A DNA stretch of 64,000 bases. It comes from Novosphingobium sp. 28-62-57 (lineage in GTDB: Bacteria > Pseudomonadota > Alphaproteobacteria > Sphingomonadales > Sphingomonadaceae). Positions 29,405 to 40,335 of the stretch are shown here, one piece after another (positions within the stretch are counted from its first letter, which is position 1; each line of letters starts with the position of its first letter). The DNA lies in the NCBI GenBank assembly GCA_002256985.1, contig NCGO01000012.1, positions 1-64,000 of the forward strand. The letters run 5' to 3'. Both the position numbers and the translations under genes were made by a program. The notes under the pieces were generated by a model that worked only from the letters and a program-made list of their open reading frames with translations, searched no databases and was not told the DNA's origin.

Positions 29405-30918
29405 GTGCTGCATCGCACCTGGCCATCGCGCCCATCGTGATCCCCGCACTAGCGGCACCGATTGCGCTGCTGGTCATGCGCCGAAGGCGGTGGCTGGGCG
29501 TCGGCATCGGTTTTGCGTCCTGTCTGGCAATGCTGGCTGCGGCGTTAATTCTGCTCGTTGCTGCCGGGGACGGCACGATCCGCACATATGAATTGGGTGA
29601 ATGGCCTGCGCCGTTCGGCATTGTGCTGGTGGTTGACCGGCTTTCGGCCATCATGCTGACTTTGGCGGCCAGTCTGTCGCTGATTGCCCTAACCCACGCA
29701 GTTATCACGCGGGCCGACCGCAAGGGCTGGCACTTTCACTCGCTGTTCCAGTTTCAGATGATGGGCCTGAACGGCGCATTCCTGACCGGCGACTTGTTCA
29801 ACCTCTTCGTGTTTTTCGAAGTGCTGCTGATCGCCTCTTATGGTCTGATGCTGCACGGGCAGGGGCCTGCGCGGCTGAAGGCGGGTGTGCAGTATGTGAT
29901 CGTCAATATCGTCGGCTCTTCGCTGTTCCTGATTGCGCTCGGCCTGCTCTATGCGTTGACGGGCACGCTCAACATGGCGGACATGGGCCTGCGGGTGGCA
30001 GCGATTGCGCCCGATGATCAGAGTCTGTTGCGCGTTGCGGCGCTGCTGCTGTCCAGTGTCTTTGCGCTGAAAGCGGCGATTGTGCCGCTGCACCTTTGGT
30101 TGCCGCGCACGTATGCGGTTTCCTCGCCAGCGGTTGCGGCGCTGTTTGCGATCATGACCAAAGTGGGCGTCTATGCTATGATCCGCGTGATCCCGCAAGT
30201 CTTTGGCGATGACGCAGGCGCTGCGGCGTGGGTGCCTGCGCCCTATCTGCTGCCTGCCGCGATAGTGACCGCCATTGTGGGCTTTGCCGGGGTGTTCGTG
30301 GCCCGCGAACTGTCGGAACAGGCGGCATATGCCGTGATCGGGTCCACCGGCACCCTGATGATCGCCGTGGCCGGATGGCAGCAGGACACGCTGGGCGCTG
30401 CAATTTATTACCTCGTCCATTCGACCTTTGCCGGGGCGGCGCTGTTTCTGGTGGCCGATATCGTGGCCCGCCGCCGCGCGAGCTATGCGGACCGGGCCGT
30501 GCCCGGGCCCATGTTCCAGCAAAGGCAATTGCTTGCCCTGCTGTTCATGGGTGCGGCCATCGCGGCGACGGGCTTGCCGCCGCTGTCGGGCTTTATTGGC
30601 AAGCTGTTGATCCTGCGCTCTGTCACCGATGTGGCGGGCTGGGGTTGGGCATGGGGTGCGATTTTGGGCACGACCCTGATCGGTGTGATCGGCTTTGCCC
30701 GCACGGGTAGCGCGATTTTCTGGAAGGAAGCAGAGGCTTCTGCCGGTTACCAGCCGCCGCCTGTTTCGAGCGCCGATCTGACCGCGCCGATCATGGCGTT
30801 GGCGCTGCTTGCTGGCCTGTCTGCCGGAGCGGGGCCGGTTACCGATTATGGCACGGCAGCAGCAGAGCAGGTGCTTGATCGTGCCGCCACCGCCCGCGCC
30901 GTTCTGGGAGGACGCTGA
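29401..30918 (+). CDS. mrpD: Mrp antiporter subunit D (NuoM/N-like)
   Basis: A 505-residue NuoN-like proton-translocating subunit. ATG 29401 overlaps the mrpC stop and is preferred to an upstream in-frame start that would overlap mrpC further. Motifs: FQMMGLNGAFLTGDLFNLFVFFEVLLIASYGL, KAAIVPLHLWLPRTYAVSSPAVAALF and LPPLSGFIGKLLIL. It has about 14 hydrophobic segments. It partners MrpA in ion translocation. Confidence 0.95.
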   Translation: MSAASHLAIAPIVIPALAAPIALLVMRRRRWLGVGIGFASCLAMLAAALILLVAAGDGTIRTYELGEWPAPFGIVLVVDRLSAIMLTLAASLSLIALTHAVITRADRKGWHFHSLFQFQMMGLNGAFLTGDLFNLFVFFEVLLIASYGLMLHGQGPARLKAGVQYVIVNIVGSSLFLIALGLLYALTGTLNMADMGLRVAAIAPDDQSLLRVAALLLSSVFALKAAIVPLHLWLPRTYAVSSPAVAALFAIMTKVGVYAMIRVIPQVFGDDAGAAAWVPAPYLLPAAIVTAIVGFAGVFVARELSEQAAYAVIGSTGTLMIAVAGWQQDTLGAAIYYLVHSTFAGAALFLVADIVARRRASYADRAVPGPMFQQRQLLALLFMGAAIAATGLPPLSGFIGKLLILRSVTDVAGWGWAWGAILGTTLIGVIGFARTGSAIFWKEAEASAGYQPPPVSSADLTAPIMALALLAGLSAGAGPVTDYGTAAAEQVLDRAATARAVLGGR

Positions 30919-30919
30919 C

Positions 30920-31405
30920 ATGCGCCGCCTGATCCCGCATCCCGGCCTGTCGGTCCTGCTGGTCATCGTCTGGCTGCTGATGGCCAATGCGATTACCGCA
31001 GGCGGATTGCTGATGGGCATCGTGATCGGCATTCTGCTGCCGCTGTTTACCGCGCCGTTTTGGCCGGGTCGGCCCTCGGTCAATTATAGCGCTGGGCTTG
31101 CCTTCATCGCGCTGGTCCTGTGGGACATTATCGTGGCCAACTTCGAAGTGGCCGCGATTATCCTGTTCCGCCGCAATCGCGATCTGCGGCCTGCGTGGCT
31201 GACCATCCCGCTGGAGCTGGATACGCCCGAGGCCATCACCGTGCTGGCCGGGACCATCAGCCTGACGCCGGGCACAGTATCGGCAGACGTCTCATCGTGC
31301 GGCAATTTCCTGCTGGTCCACGCCCTTCACGCGCCCGATCCCGCAAGCGAGATTGCGCGGATCAAGTCGCGATATGAAGCCCGCCTGAAAGGGGTCTTCA
31401 AATGA
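30920..31405 (+). CDS. mrpE: Mrp antiporter subunit E
   Basis: A 161-residue MrpE. ATG 30920 (MRRLIPHPGLSVLLVIVW) follows GGGAGGACGC and lies one base past the mrpD stop. Two hydrophobic segments near the N-terminus are followed by the conserved cytosolic part: LDTPEAITVLAGTISLTPGT, VDVS-type strand and HALHAPD. It is required for full Mrp activity in characterised systems. The mrpF start overlaps its stop. Confidence 0.93.
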   Translation: MRRLIPHPGLSVLLVIVWLLMANAITAGGLLMGIVIGILLPLFTAPFWPGRPSVNYSAGLAFIALVLWDIIVANFEVAAIILFRRNRDLRPAWLTIPLELDTPEAITVLAGTISLTPGTVSADVSSCGNFLLVHALHAPDPASEIARIKSRYEARLKGVFK

Positions 31406-31671
31406 TCGAATATGCTGTTGGCTATGCCTTCGTCTGTCTGGCGCTGGCCTTGTGCTGCAACGTGTGGCGATTGCTGAAGGGGCCGACCATTGGCGACCGG
31501 ATCGTGGCGCTCGACACGATGGTCATCAACGTGATCGCCGTGATCGTCCTGATCGGCATCGCCACCGCACGCGGCACTTATTACGAGGCGGCGCTGATCC
31601 TGGCCATGGTGGGCTTCATCAGCACGGTCGCTTACTGCAAGTTCCTGCTGCGCGGGGACATTGTGGAATGA
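31402..31671 (+). CDS. mrpF: Mrp antiporter subunit F
   Basis: An 89-residue, three-helix MrpF with the hallmark RLLKGPTIGDRIVALDTMVIN loop between helices 1 and 2, and a hydrophobic C-terminal pair ending GFISTVAYCKFLLRG. It overlaps mrpE and mrpG by ATGA junctions. Confidence 0.93.
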   Translation: MIEYAVGYAFVCLALALCCNVWRLLKGPTIGDRIVALDTMVINVIAVIVLIGIATARGTYYEAALILAMVGFISTVAYCKFLLRGDIVE

Positions 31672-32096
31672 GTGTGCTCAATTCCCTTGCCGATTTGGCC
31701 ATCAGCGCAATGATCGTGATCGGGGCCACTTTCGCGCTGATCGGCAGTTGGGGCATGGTCAGATTGCCCACGCTGATGGAGCGCCTGCACGGGCCGACCA
31801 AGGCAACGACGCTGGGTCTTGGCGGGATGCTGGTGGGGTCGATCCTGTTCTTTCATCTGGCCGAAGGCACGTGGGCGCTGCATGAACTGCTGATATCGCT
31901 GTTCCTGTTCATCACCGCGCCGATCTCGGCCAACATGATCGCCAAAGTGCATCTGCACCAGTTGCGGGTGAAGCCGGAGAATGGCGTGCTTGATCCCGTC
32001 GGTCCTGCTGGTCAGCCGCCCGTTCCATCGGCGGGCAGCAATTGGGCGACATATGAAGCGCCACACGCGGCGTCAGCCGCAGCCACTTCGGAATAG
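31668..32096 (+). CDS. mrpG: Mrp antiporter subunit G
   Basis: A 142-residue MrpG started at ATG 31668. Motifs: GATFALIGSWGMVRLPTLMERLHGPTKATTLG, then LFLFITAPISANMIAK, defining three helices. A Pro/Ala/Ser-rich tail of about 35 residues exceeds the usual C-terminus and looks disordered. It is the last gene of the operon and converges on katG. Confidence 0.93.
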   Translation: MSVLNSLADLAISAMIVIGATFALIGSWGMVRLPTLMERLHGPTKATTLGLGGMLVGSILFFHLAEGTWALHELLISLFLFITAPISANMIAKVHLHQLRVKPENGVLDPVGPAGQPPVPSAGSNWATYEAPHAASAAATSE

Positions 32097-32100
32097 CCAA

Positions 32101-32122
32101 CCCCGGGATTGTCACCCCGGGG
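32101..32122. terminator. GC hairpin between mrpG and katG ends
   Basis: CCCCGGG (32101-32107) pairs with CCCGGGG (32116-32122) around an 8-nt loop in the 47-bp gap between convergent mrpG and katG. It has no U-tract, so it is a candidate bidirectional terminator only. Confidence 0.4.
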
Positions 32123-32143
32123 CTGGAGCATTCAGATTACGTC

Positions 32144-34354
<2,211 letters not shown>

Positions 34355-34400
34355 CTATGCCCATGGTGTAGCGCGCGTTTAATAATCGACCTAGTGGATA

Positions 34401-34411
34401 ATAACGGTTAT
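34401..34411. promoter_or_regulatory. Palindrome ATAAC-G-GTTAT upstream of katG
   Basis: An 11-bp palindrome with one central base lies in AT-rich DNA 65 bp upstream of the katG start. Its position and A/T-rich half-sites fit a peroxide-responsive regulator or a promoter element, but it does not clearly match the OxyR consensus. Confidence 0.3.
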
Positions 34412-34714
34412 AAAAATCGCTTCTCACGATAACAACGAACAGTGGCGCGGGAAACCAAAGCGCAGGTCCTGTTTTGAGGGCGGTCTTTTTCCAGGTTGCG
34501 AGCAGGATACACCGCTGATCATCGCGCCTTTGCCCAAGGGCTTTTGTGGCTGATCCGGGTCCAACGGCACAAACTTGCCGGTGTCATATCCATTTCACAA
34601 TAATCGTTCGTCCACGCTTGCCCTTTCAACGCAAGATTCGCTTTTCGAAGCATAGGCTCAACCCATAACAAAAAAGACGCAGGACGGCTCAGACGCTGGT
34701 TTCGCTTGATGGCG

Positions 34715-34731
34715 ATGTGATAATGTTACAT
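34715..34731. promoter_or_regulatory. Imperfect palindrome ATGTGATAATGTTACAT before the TonB receptor
   Basis: A 17-bp imperfect inverted repeat (arms ATGT/ACAT, core containing GATAAT) ends 16 bp upstream of ATG 34748. The GATAAT core is reminiscent of iron-responsive Fur-type sites, and iron control would be normal for this receptor family, but the match is partial. Confidence 0.3.
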
Positions 34732-34747
34732 GGCGCAGGCGGGATCG

Positions 34748-36958
34748 ATGAAACGCATCACGAACAGGGGTAAAGTGGCGATGATCAAAATGTCCGCAAT
34801 GAAAGCCGCGCTGGCAATCGGCGTAGCGATGGGAACGATGCCGATGGCAGCCTTGGCGCAAAGCGCTGCGGCTGATGGTGATGAAGCGCAGACGGCAGAA
34901 GAAATGGTCGTCGTCGGTCAGCGCCAGCAGTATCGCGGCGATGTGCCGCTTTCGGCGATCCCGCAGAGCGTGTCGGTCATCGATGCCAAGACGCTGCAGA
35001 ACCTCAACATCACCCGGCTCGATACCGCGCTTGATCTTTCCAGCGGCGTCGCCCGTCAGAACAATTTCGGCGGTCTGTTTGATGGCTTTGCCATTCGCGG
35101 CTTTGCCGGGGACGAAAACTTTGCCGGCGGCGTGCTGGTCAATGGTTTCAATGCCGGTCGCGGCTATGGCGGCCCGCGCGATGCATCCAACATCGAAAAG
35201 ATCGAAATCCTCAAAGGCCCGAACGGCGCAGTCTTTGGCCGGGGTGAGCCGGGCGGCACGATCAGCATCATCACGAAGAAGGCCAAGGTCGGTGAGACTT
35301 TCGGCAGCTTTGCGGTGCAGGGCGGCAGCTGGAACACCTTCCGCGTAGAAGCCGACTATAACCTTTCCCTCAGCGATACCGTGGCGATCCGTGTGAACGG
35401 GGCAGCGCAAGATGGCGACAGCTTCCGCGATGTGGTGCGGCAGACGCTGTACACCGCCAATCCTTCCATCGTGTTCACGCCGAGCAAGGACACCAGCATC
35501 TCCTACGAGCTGGAGTTCATGAACAATCGCGTGCCCTTTGACCGTGGCACGATTGCGGTGAACGGCCAACTTGGCGTGGTTGACCGGTCGACTTTCTTTG
35601 GCGAGCCGGGTGACGGGCGCATGGAAGTGAATGTGCTGGGCCATCAGGTGCAGTTCCAGCAAAAGCTGGGCGGAAACTGGTACTTCCTGGCGGGCCTCAG
35701 CTATCGCGAGACCGAGTTCAAAGGCTTTTCGAGCGAACCCGAACTTGATCCGATCGGCACCAACCGCCGCCAGACGCTGGGCAAGCCGGGTAACTTCCTT
35801 GCCCGCCAGCGCCGCTCACGCGATTACAGCACCGACAATCTGGTCGTGCGCGGCGAAATTTCGGGGAACCTCTATACTGGTGGGATCAAGCACCACGTGC
35901 TGGTTGGGGCAGACTGGGACCGGTTCCGGATCGACCTGCTGCAGCTTCGTGGCCGTCCGGTAAACTACACGACTGGCGCACCGATAACGGCAGCAAACTA
36001 TGCCGTCGATATCTTCAACCCGGTTTATGGCCAGACCCTCGCTTTGGGCGCTGCCCCGTTGACCAACACCTTTGAAACGCAAAAGGCTTGGGGCATCTAT
36101 TTCCAGGATCAGATTGACCTTACCGACCGGCTGAAGCTGCGTGTTGGCGGGCGCTATGACAACTTCAACCAGACGGTGCTGAACCGCGCCAACAACCGCA
36201 CCACCATTGTCAAACAGAAGCAGTTCAGCCCAACGGGCGGCGTGCTGTTTGAAATCAACGATGATCTTTCGATCTTCGGCGGTTACGGCGAGGGGTATCG
36301 CCCCAACAGCGGCGTGGATGCTGCCAGCAATCCCTTCCCGGCTGAATTGAGCAAGTCCTACGAAGTGGGCCTGCGTCTGGGTGAGCCGGGCGGCCCGATC
36401 AGCGGGTCTATCGCAGCCTTCACGATGACCAAGAACAACATTCTGACCGCCGATCCCAATCCGGCCAACGCCGGGTTCTCGATTGCCGGTGGGGCTGCGC
36501 GGTCTCGCGGGATTGAACTGGATTTCAACGCCAATCTGCCCGGCGACATCATGGTCATCGCCACTTACGCCTATCTTGATGCCAACTGGACCACGCAGGC
36601 AGGCGACAAGGATTTCGGTCTGACGATCAATCCCGGTGACCGACTGATCAACATTCCGGCGCACGCGGCGAACCTCATTGCCAGCAAAGGCTTCATGATC
36701 GGCGAGCGGCGTTTCACGCTGGGCGGCGGGATCAACTATGTGGGCAAGCGGCTGGGTGAGACCGGTTCGACCTTTGAACTGCCGGGCTATGTCGTGGCCC
36801 GTCTGATGGCCAGCTTTGAACCGTCCGATGGGGTCAAGTTGACGGCGGACGTCACCAACCTGTTCGACAAGCAGTTCTACACCGCCTCCTATGCGCGTCT
36901 GTGGGTTGCGCCGGGGGCACCGCGTGCCTTCAACGTGCGGGCGACTTTCTCGTTCTGA
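34748..36958 (+). CDS. TonB-dependent (siderophore-type) outer-membrane receptor
   Basis: About 736 residues; starts at 34748 and 34781 are both possible, and both lead into a signal peptide ending near MAALAQSA. A TonB-box-like EEMVVVG precedes the plug domain (GDVPLSAIPQSVSVIDAKTL, FAIRGFAG, IEILKGPNGAVFGRGEPGGTISIITKKA), followed by a long 22-strand barrel and a C-terminal ATFSF. The plug is of the FhuA/FhuE-like siderophore-receptor type. Such receptors also import other large ligands, and this one stands directly upstream of a catabolic cluster, though a strong terminator separates the transcripts. The ligand is unknown. Confidence 0.93.
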   Translation: MKRITNRGKVAMIKMSAMKAALAIGVAMGTMPMAALAQSAAADGDEAQTAEEMVVVGQRQQYRGDVPLSAIPQSVSVIDAKTLQNLNITRLDTALDLSSGVARQNNFGGLFDGFAIRGFAGDENFAGGVLVNGFNAGRGYGGPRDASNIEKIEILKGPNGAVFGRGEPGGTISIITKKAKVGETFGSFAVQGGSWNTFRVEADYNLSLSDTVAIRVNGAAQDGDSFRDVVRQTLYTANPSIVFTPSKDTSISYELEFMNNRVPFDRGTIAVNGQLGVVDRSTFFGEPGDGRMEVNVLGHQVQFQQKLGGNWYFLAGLSYRETEFKGFSSEPELDPIGTNRRQTLGKPGNFLARQRRSRDYSTDNLVVRGEISGNLYTGGIKHHVLVGADWDRFRIDLLQLRGRPVNYTTGAPITAANYAVDIFNPVYGQTLALGAAPLTNTFETQKAWGIYFQDQIDLTDRLKLRVGGRYDNFNQTVLNRANNRTTIVKQKQFSPTGGVLFEINDDLSIFGGYGEGYRPNSGVDAASNPFPAELSKSYEVGLRLGEPGGPISGSIAAFTMTKNNILTADPNPANAGFSIAGGAARSRGIELDFNANLPGDIMVIATYAYLDANWTTQAGDKDFGLTINPGDRLINIPAHAANLIASKGFMIGERRFTLGGGINYVGKRLGETGSTFELPGYVVARLMASFEPSDGVKLTADVTNLFDKQFYTASYARLWVAPGAPRAFNVRATFSF

Positions 36959-36974
36959 TCAATTGACCTGATGC

Positions 36975-37010
36975 GGGGCAGGCAGGGGAACCTGTCTGCC
37001 CCTTTGTTTG
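36975..37010 (+). terminator. Rho-independent terminator after the TonB receptor
   Basis: A 12-bp GC-rich stem, GGGGCAGGCAGG (36975-36986) with CCTGTCTGCCCC (36991-37002), has one G-T wobble and a GGAA tetraloop. It is followed directly by TTTGTTTG. Stem length, stable tetraloop and U-rich tail make it the clearest terminator in the window. Confidence 0.85.
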
Positions 37011-37052
37011 AGCGCGATTGACAGGTTCGGGCAGGATAGGGACGCTGGGCAG

Positions 37053-37982
37053 ATGACATTTCTTTACCACGGGATGGAAGCGCGCGGGGCGGTCTGGGCC
37101 GAAATCTTTGCAACGCGTGTGCCGCAACTGCCGTTTCGGCGCTGGGGCATCGATGCGGTTGACCCGGCCACGGTGAAATACCTTGCCGCATGGATTGCAC
37201 CTGCCGATTTCATCGCGCAGTTCCCCAATCTTGAGGTGCTGTTCAGCGTCGGCGCCGGGATTGATCAGTTGCCGCTGGCCGCCCTGCCACCGCAAGTGCG
37301 GGTCGTGCGCATGGTGGAACAAGGCATCATTACCGGCATGGCCGAATATGTCGCCATGGCCTGCCTTGCGCTGCACCGCGATCTGCCGTTTTTCATCACC
37401 GAACAGCGTGCAGGACGCTGGTCCTACCGCCACACCCGGCTGGCTGCGGAAACGCGCATCGGCATCATGGGGCTTGGTGAACTGGGCAAGGCGGCGCTGG
37501 AAATGCTAAAGCCGCTGGGCTTTGCGCTATCGGGCTGGAGCCGCAGTGCGCACGAGATCCCCGGCGTCGAATGCTTTGCCGGGGCGGCTGGCTTTGACGC
37601 CTTTCTGGCACAGGCAAACATCTTCGTATGCCTTTTGCCGTTGACCGAGCAGACACGCGGCATTCTATGCCGTGATACCTTTGCCAAGATGCCATCGGGC
37701 AGTGCCGTGATCAATGCCGGGCGCGGCGGGCATCTGGTGGCCGACGATCTGATCGCCATGCTCGATTCCGGCCATTTGCGCGCGGCCATGCTTGATGTGA
37801 CAGAGCCTGAACCGCTGCCGGATGGGCATCCATTCTACTGCCATCCCGCCATATTTCTGACCCCGCACGTTGCTGCGGAAACCCGCCACACCACGGCGGG
37901 CGGAGTGCTGGCAGACAATGTCTTGCGGCTGCTCGCAGGTGATCCGTTGCTGGGCGAGGTGGACCGGACTCGCGGCTATTGA
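37053..37982 (+). CDS. D-2-hydroxyacid dehydrogenase, glyoxylate/hydroxypyruvate reductase A type
   Basis: A 309-residue NAD(P)-dependent 2-hydroxyacid dehydrogenase; ATG 37053 is preferred to a TTG at 37008 that lies within the terminator tail. The Rossmann motif is GIMGLGELGKAALEML; catalytic residues are Arg in VINAGRGGHLV, Glu in VTEPEPLPDGHP and His in LTPHVAAETRH. Overall it most resembles GhrA (glyoxylate and hydroxypyruvate reduction). As the first gene beyond the terminator it could belong to the downstream catabolic set and remove glyoxylate or another 2-oxoacid made there. Confidence 0.85.
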   Translation: MTFLYHGMEARGAVWAEIFATRVPQLPFRRWGIDAVDPATVKYLAAWIAPADFIAQFPNLEVLFSVGAGIDQLPLAALPPQVRVVRMVEQGIITGMAEYVAMACLALHRDLPFFITEQRAGRWSYRHTRLAAETRIGIMGLGELGKAALEMLKPLGFALSGWSRSAHEIPGVECFAGAAGFDAFLAQANIFVCLLPLTEQTRGILCRDTFAKMPSGSAVINAGRGGHLVADDLIAMLDSGHLRAAMLDVTEPEPLPDGHPFYCHPAIFLTPHVAAETRHTTAGGVLADNVLRLLAGDPLLGEVDRTRGY

Positions 37983-38143
37983 ACTGCGGCACTTTGTGCT
38001 GTGACATGCGCGAAAAGAAGTGGATGGAGGCTCTGCAAGAACGTGAACGGATGCAATTTCTGCTTCGCAAGTGGTGATCTTCAAGCGTTGCCAATTGCTG
38101 TCCGGCCAGGTCGGAAGCTTCAGATAGGGATGGATTGAACGCC

Positions 38144-38818
38144 ATGAGCACCGCTGTTTTCACCCCCAAGTTCATCAGTTTCGATTGCTATGGCACGCTA
38201 ACGCGCTTCCGCATGACCGAGATGGCAACCGCGTTCTACGCTGATCGTCTTCCTGCCGAAGCATTGCCAGAATTCTGCAAGGACTGGAGTGCCTACCGCC
38301 TTGATGAAGTGCTCGGCGCGTGGAAGCCTTATCGCGATGTCATCGCCAATTCGCTTGAGCGTTGTTCAAAGAAGTGGGGTGTGGAGTTCCGCGAGGCGGA
38401 GGCTGATGCAGTATATGAAGCCGTTCCCACTTGGGGTCCGCATGAGGATGTACCCGGCGGCCTTTCCAAAATCTGCGACAAGATCCCGCTGGTGATCCTG
38501 TCCAATGCGATGAACAGCCAGATCATGGACAACGTGGGCATGCTCGGCGCGACTTTCCACCGGGTCTATACCGCGCAAAGCGCGCAGGCTTACAAGCCGC
38601 GTATGCAGGCCTTTGAATATATGTTCGATCAGCTGGGCATGGGGCCTGAAGTCGGCATGCATGTCTCGTCCAGCTTCCGCTATGATCAGAACACGGCGAC
38701 CGATCTGGGCTTTGGCTGCCGGGTATTCATCGGGCGCGGGCATGAGCCTTCGAACGCGAACTATCGCGATGTCGAAATCCCGCACATCGGCGCGCTGCCA
38801 GCCGTGGTGGGCCTCTGA
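38144..38818 (+). CDS. HAD-superfamily hydrolase of the haloacid-dehalogenase type II group
   Basis: A 224-residue HAD enzyme with nucleophile D14 in ISFDCYGTLTRF, motif II Ser in LVILSNAMNSQ, motif III Lys in AYKPRMQAFEY and a late acidic SSSFRYDQ. The group contains L-2-haloacid dehalogenases, but compared with L-DEX the substrate-site residues equivalent to Tyr157 and Asn177 read Phe, so dehalogenase activity is doubtful and another 2-substituted acid or phosphate ester may be the substrate. Its stop overlaps the start of the ABC binding-protein gene (TGATG), tying it to the transport operon. Confidence 0.75.
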   Translation: MSTAVFTPKFISFDCYGTLTRFRMTEMATAFYADRLPAEALPEFCKDWSAYRLDEVLGAWKPYRDVIANSLERCSKKWGVEFREAEADAVYEAVPTWGPHEDVPGGLSKICDKIPLVILSNAMNSQIMDNVGMLGATFHRVYTAQSAQAYKPRMQAFEYMFDQLGMGPEVGMHVSSSFRYDQNTATDLGFGCRVFIGRGHEPSNANYRDVEIPHIGALPAVVGL

Positions 38819-40335
38819 TGCTGTCACGCCGCGGCCTGCTTGGCGGATTGGCAGCAGGAGCCGTATTGGCTCCGGCTGACCAGCTGATTGGCAAGCCGCG
38901 GGTTGGCGGACGCATTCGCGTTGCGGGGATCGTGGCGTCCACCGCGGATACGATTGATCCGGCCAAGGGCGGCAACTCCAGCGACTACATGCGGCTGTTC
39001 CTGCTGTACAGCGGGCTGACGCAATACGACGGTGCCCTGCGCGCGCAGCCCGGGCTGGCCGAAGCGATCGAGACGGATGACAACATTGTCTGGACCATCC
39101 GTCTGCGGCGCGGCGTGCAGTTCCACAATGGCAAGACGCTTAGCGCTGATGATGTTGTCTATTCGCTTTTGCGACATAAAGATCCGGCAGTAGGCTCAAA
39201 GGTCAAGGCGGTTGCCGAGCAATTTGCGAGCGCGCGCCGGGTTGGGCCGCTGGAGGTCGAACTGCGCCTTACCGGGCCCAATCCCGACATTCCAATCATC
39301 CTGGCGCAAGCGCAGTTTGTCATCGTCGAAAATGGGCGTCGCGATTTCAGTGTGGCTAACGGCACCGGCCCATTCGTTCTCAAATCCTTTGCGCCGGGCA
39401 TCCGCACGGTGGTGCGGCGCAATCCCAATTACTGGAAGCCGGGCAAACCCTATCTGGATGAGATCGAGCTGATCGCTATTCCTGATGAGCTTTCCCGGGT
39501 GAATGCGCTGCTATCGGGCGATGTGCAGATGGTGATCTCGGTCAGTCCGGGATCGGTCAAGCGCGTGAAGGCCTCGTCCTCGCACCTGATCATGGAAACC
39601 AAGTCCGGCCTCTACACCGATCTGGTGATGCGACAGGATCACCCGCTCACCGGCAATCCTGATTTCGTGCTGGGGATGAAGCATCTGCTTGATCGTGATC
39701 TGATCAAGCGCGCGCTGTTCCGTGGCTATGCGACGATTGCCAACGACCAACCGATTTCGCCGCTGGACCCCTATTACAATCCCGGAATTCCGCAGCGGGC
39801 CTTTGATCCTGAAAAGGCCAAGTTCTATCTGAAGCGCTCAGGATTGCTGGGCACGCGGCTGCCGGTCTATGTCTCGCCTGCGGCAACCCAGTCGGTGGAC
39901 ATGGGCTCGATCCTGCAAGAGCATGCCGCGCAGATCGGGTTGAAGTTGGCAGTGAACCGCGTGCCCAGTGATGGGTACTGGTCCACGCATTGGATGCGCC
40001 ATCCGCTGACGTTTGGAAACATCAACCAGCGGCCGACGACCGACCTGATGTTCAGCCTGTTCTTCCAGTCCAAAGCGACCGAGAACGAAGCCGCGTGGAA
40101 GAACAGCAAGTTTGACCGGATGCTGATCGAAGCCCGCCAGACGCGCGATGAAAGCGTGCGCAAGGCCATTTATGGCGAGATGCAGTGGATGATCCACCGG
40201 ACCGGCGGCATCGGCATCCCGGTCTTCATAAGCCTGCTTGATGGCTATGATCGCCGCGTTCGCGGGCTTCAGCCGGTCCCGCTGGGTGGCTTGATGGGCT
40301 ATACTTTTGGCGAACACGTGTGGTTAGACGCATGA
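38818..40335 (+). CDS. Peptide/nickel-type ABC transporter substrate-binding protein
   Basis: A 505-residue family-5 extracellular solute-binding protein (DppA/OppA fold). The N-terminus MLSRRGLLGGLAAGAVLA is a twin-arginine signal, so it is probably exported folded by Tat. Family features: GVQFHNGKTLSADDVVYSL, NGTGPFVLKSF, RRNPNYWKPGKPYLDEIEL and the late DPEKAKFYLKRSGL. It is the first gene of a complete importer and its stop overlaps the first permease gene. The ligand is probably a peptide, opine-like or N-acylated amino compound, to judge from the downstream enzymes (inference). Confidence 0.92.
   Translation: MLSRRGLLGGLAAGAVLAPADQLIGKPRVGGRIRVAGIVASTADTIDPAKGGNSSDYMRLFLLYSGLTQYDGALRAQPGLAEAIETDDNIVWTIRLRRGVQFHNGKTLSADDVVYSLLRHKDPAVGSKVKAVAEQFASARRVGPLEVELRLTGPNPDIPIILAQAQFVIVENGRRDFSVANGTGPFVLKSFAPGIRTVVRRNPNYWKPGKPYLDEIELIAIPDELSRVNALLSGDVQMVISVSPGSVKRVKASSSHLIMETKSGLYTDLVMRQDHPLTGNPDFVLGMKHLLDRDLIKRALFRGYATIANDQPISPLDPYYNPGIPQRAFDPEKAKFYLKRSGLLGTRLPVYVSPAATQSVDMGSILQEHAAQIGLKLAVNRVPSDGYWSTHWMRHPLTFGNINQRPTTDLMFSLFFQSKATENEAAWKNSKFDRMLIEARQTRDESVRKAIYGEMQWMIHRTGGIGIPVFISLLDGYDRRVRGLQPVPLGGLMGYTFGEHVWLDA

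Noticed and set aside
34748-36958. Assigning the TonB receptor to the catabolic cluster's substrate
   Set aside because: A strong terminator at 36975-37010 separates it from the downstream genes and its plug is siderophore-receptor-like; the link remains open.
38144-38818. Naming the HAD gene a 2-haloacid dehalogenase
   Set aside because: Key substrate-binding positions differ from characterised dehalogenases and there is no halo-organic context, so only the group name was kept.
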